Shown here: one piece after another, positions 5,359-5,474 of the stretch | Numbering within the stretch: position 1 is the first letter of the stretch | Layout of the letters: each line of letters opens with the position of its first letter | Made by a program: the position numbers and the translations under genes | DNA from: a bacterium | GTDB taxonomy: Bacteria; Bacillota; Clostridia; Oscillospirales; Acutalibacteraceae | Direction: 5' to 3' | Length of the DNA: 5,474 bases | NCBI GenBank assembly: GCA_020627425.1 | Contig: JAHKXX010000316.1 | Location: forward strand, 1 to 5,474 | Notes under the pieces: model-generated | What the model was told of the DNA's origin: nothing | Seen by the model: the letters and a program-made list of their open reading frames with translations, nothing else | Databases searched by the model: none

Positions 5359-5474
5359 CTCCGCTATAAACCAGCGTCAAGTGCCGCCCTGTGCGGCACG
5401 GCGCAGACGGAGAGGGACAATAAACCCCGCTCGTACGCGTGCCGATAGGTAGGTGGTAACATCAATCAGAGTGC
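5359..5474 (+). repeat. Structured repeat, right copy (cut by the window end)
   Basis: This is the partner of the inverted copy at 5108-5228 and shares with it the perfect core TCGTACGCGTGCC (5431-5443). Similarity continues to the last base of the window, so its outer end is not seen. It contains a strong hairpin, GTGCCGC/GCGGCAC (5381-5387 with 5393-5399, loop CCTGT). The equivalent stem in the left copy differs at two pairs in a compensating way. A further weak stem, GAG/CTC (5412-5414 with 5430-5432), surrounds an AATAAAC segment kept in both copies. Whether it is transcribed is unknown. Confidence 0.75.

Noticed and set aside
5113..5380. Two overlapping minus-strand open frames of 65 and 72 codons after glgA
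   Set aside because: They lie across the inverted repeat and spacer, lack proper ribosome binding sites and have compositions unlike a conserved protein.

Overview
The window looks like a piece of chromosome from an anaerobic, gut- or rumen-type clostridial Firmicute, most likely near Ruminococcus (Oscillospiraceae). This is inferred from strong GGAGG-type ribosome binding sites, a moderate GC content with AT-rich intergenic DNA, and the pairing of an ATP-type phosphoenolpyruvate carboxykinase with a stand-alone bacterial glycogen synthase. The genus is not proven by the sequence.

Layout. (1) Positions 1-1313 (+): a compact three-gene operon of small membrane proteins. It holds a single-pass protein with a cytoplasmic tail of 25-residue repeats, a four-helix protein with a DUF1648-like loop and an outside CxxC, and a 70-residue single-pass protein with a cysteine-rich tail. 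It ends in a clear intrinsic terminator. (2) Positions 1338-3200 (-): pckA, complete from a near-consensus promoter through a structured leader to its own terminator, converging on the small operon. (3) Positions 3083-3623: a 541-base divergent control region between pckA and glgA. Each gene has a good sigma-A-type promoter with a 17-base spacer, and each mRNA is predicted to begin almost at once with a long hairpin. Between the promoters lie a terminator-like hairpin in both directions and several copies of a TTGAAT/ATTCAA motif. (4) Positions 3624-5075 (+): glgA, complete. (5) Positions 5076-5474: about 400 bases with no believable gene. Most of it is a pair of imperfect inverted copies (about 115-120 bases each, about 69% identical by hand count) of one element around a 130-base AT-richer spacer. 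A hairpin inside each copy is conserved with two compensatory base-pair changes. The outer end of the right copy runs off the window.

How the parts fit. PckA interconverts PEP and oxaloacetate and GlgA stores glucose as glycogen, so the divergent region sits between two carbon-partitioning genes that could be controlled together. The small membrane operon has no visible link to them. The most novel-looking parts are the inverted structured repeat after glgA, the twin 5' leader hairpins of pckA and glgA, and the uncharacterised membrane operon.
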